Source of the DNA: Scolanthus callimorphus
Taxonomy: Eukaryota > Cnidaria > Anthozoa > Actiniaria > Edwardsiidae
DNA length: 64,000 nt
Direction of reading: 5' to 3'
Assembly: GCA_033964015.1 (NCBI GenBank)
Contig: CM066921.1
Span: 23,293,355-23,357,354 of the forward strand
Shown here: in pieces, positions 63,889-64,000 of the stretch
How positions within the stretch are numbered: position 1 is the first letter of the stretch
How the letters are laid out: each line of letters opens with the position of its first letter
Translations under genes and position numbers: made by a program
Notes under the pieces: model-generated
The model's input: only the letters and a program-made list of their open reading frames with translations
Databases searched by the model: none
What the model was told of the DNA's origin: nothing

Positions 63889-64000
63889 GTATTTATAGAA
63901 TCAAGAAGCGGGAAGGCCAGAAAAGAGCTCCTTACTCCGCCATAGTCAGACCCAGTCTCCTCTTAGTTTCTGGCTACAGGCTAGCTGCGGGCCTGGTCTA

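Larger units (their letters stand above)
58576..63960 (-). mobile_element. L1/Tx1-type LINE, nearly complete
   Basis: The minus-strand order is 5' UTR (63960-63889, perhaps extending beyond the window), ORF1 (63888-63049), ORF2 with endonuclease (62548-61907), RT and C-terminal zinc finger (to 58981), 3' UTR with a G16 tract (58713-58728) and a poly(A) tail (T run 58576-58596 on the plus strand). Two single-base shifts are the only breaks I see in ORF2. The 5' boundary is not determined. Confidence 0.85.

Noticed and set aside
1..64000. tRNA, rRNA or other structured RNA genes
   Set aside because: I saw no cloverleaf with A/B boxes and no rRNA-like conserved segments by eye; a covariance-model scan would be needed to exclude them.

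Overview
This is eukaryotic, animal-type DNA: AT-rich, intron-bearing, with GT-AG splice signals, and dominated by transposable elements. The mix of element families (CR1/L2-type, L1/Tx1-type and Penelope-type retroelements, a BEL/Pao element, a tyrosine-recombinase retroelement with split direct repeats, many foldback elements), together with a RAG1 N-terminal-like gene and an SGNH ORF, fits an anthozoan cnidarian, most likely a stony coral. The taxon is an inference from family content.

1-10.5 kb holds the only convincing host gene with a known domain: the 3' part of a plus-strand sulfotransferase-domain gene. Exon 32-149 joins exon 9646-10541 in phase across a 9.5-kb intron that cuts the PAPS-binding P-loop codon. 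The intron is packed with foldback elements (one nested inside another), a degenerate minisatellite, a 2.08-kb long-inverted-repeat element, a Penelope GIY-YIG fragment and a LINE fragment.

10.5-24.9 kb has a decayed CR1/L2-like LINE, an unknown minus-strand terminal exon (15.36-15.73 kb), a BEL/Pao element whose reverse transcriptase is deleted (15.97-19.3 kb), a RAG1 N-terminal-like gene (19.97-20.82 kb) facing a decayed P-loop protein gene (family H, copy 1), and a 1.49-kb TIR element built from four ~205-bp repeats.

24.98-33.63 kb is a nearly perfect three-copy tandem array of a 2.889-kb unit, followed by a diverged half-unit and a LINE 3' fragment. 36.1-37.2 kb is family H copy 2. 37.7-42.57 kb is a tyrosine-recombinase retrotransposon with A1-ORFs-B1-A2-B2 repeats. 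43.1-45.0 kb holds family H copy 3, a minisatellite and a separate H-type first exon.

45.16-49.36 kb is a minus-strand CR1/L2-like LINE split by an 806-bp element carrying CRE-like palindromes. 49.37-57.05 kb looks like a 7.7-kb DNA transposon: roughly 1-kb inverted arms, flanking TTAA, and a four-exon transposase-like gene inside. 57.6-58.2 kb is an intact SGNH-hydrolase-like ORF. 58.58 kb to about 63.95 kb is a nearly complete L1/Tx1-type LINE with only two frameshifts.

Many coding elements are broken by single-base shifts, often in short homopolymers, and the third array copy is short of bases. Some apparent pseudogenes may therefore reflect consensus errors in the assembly.
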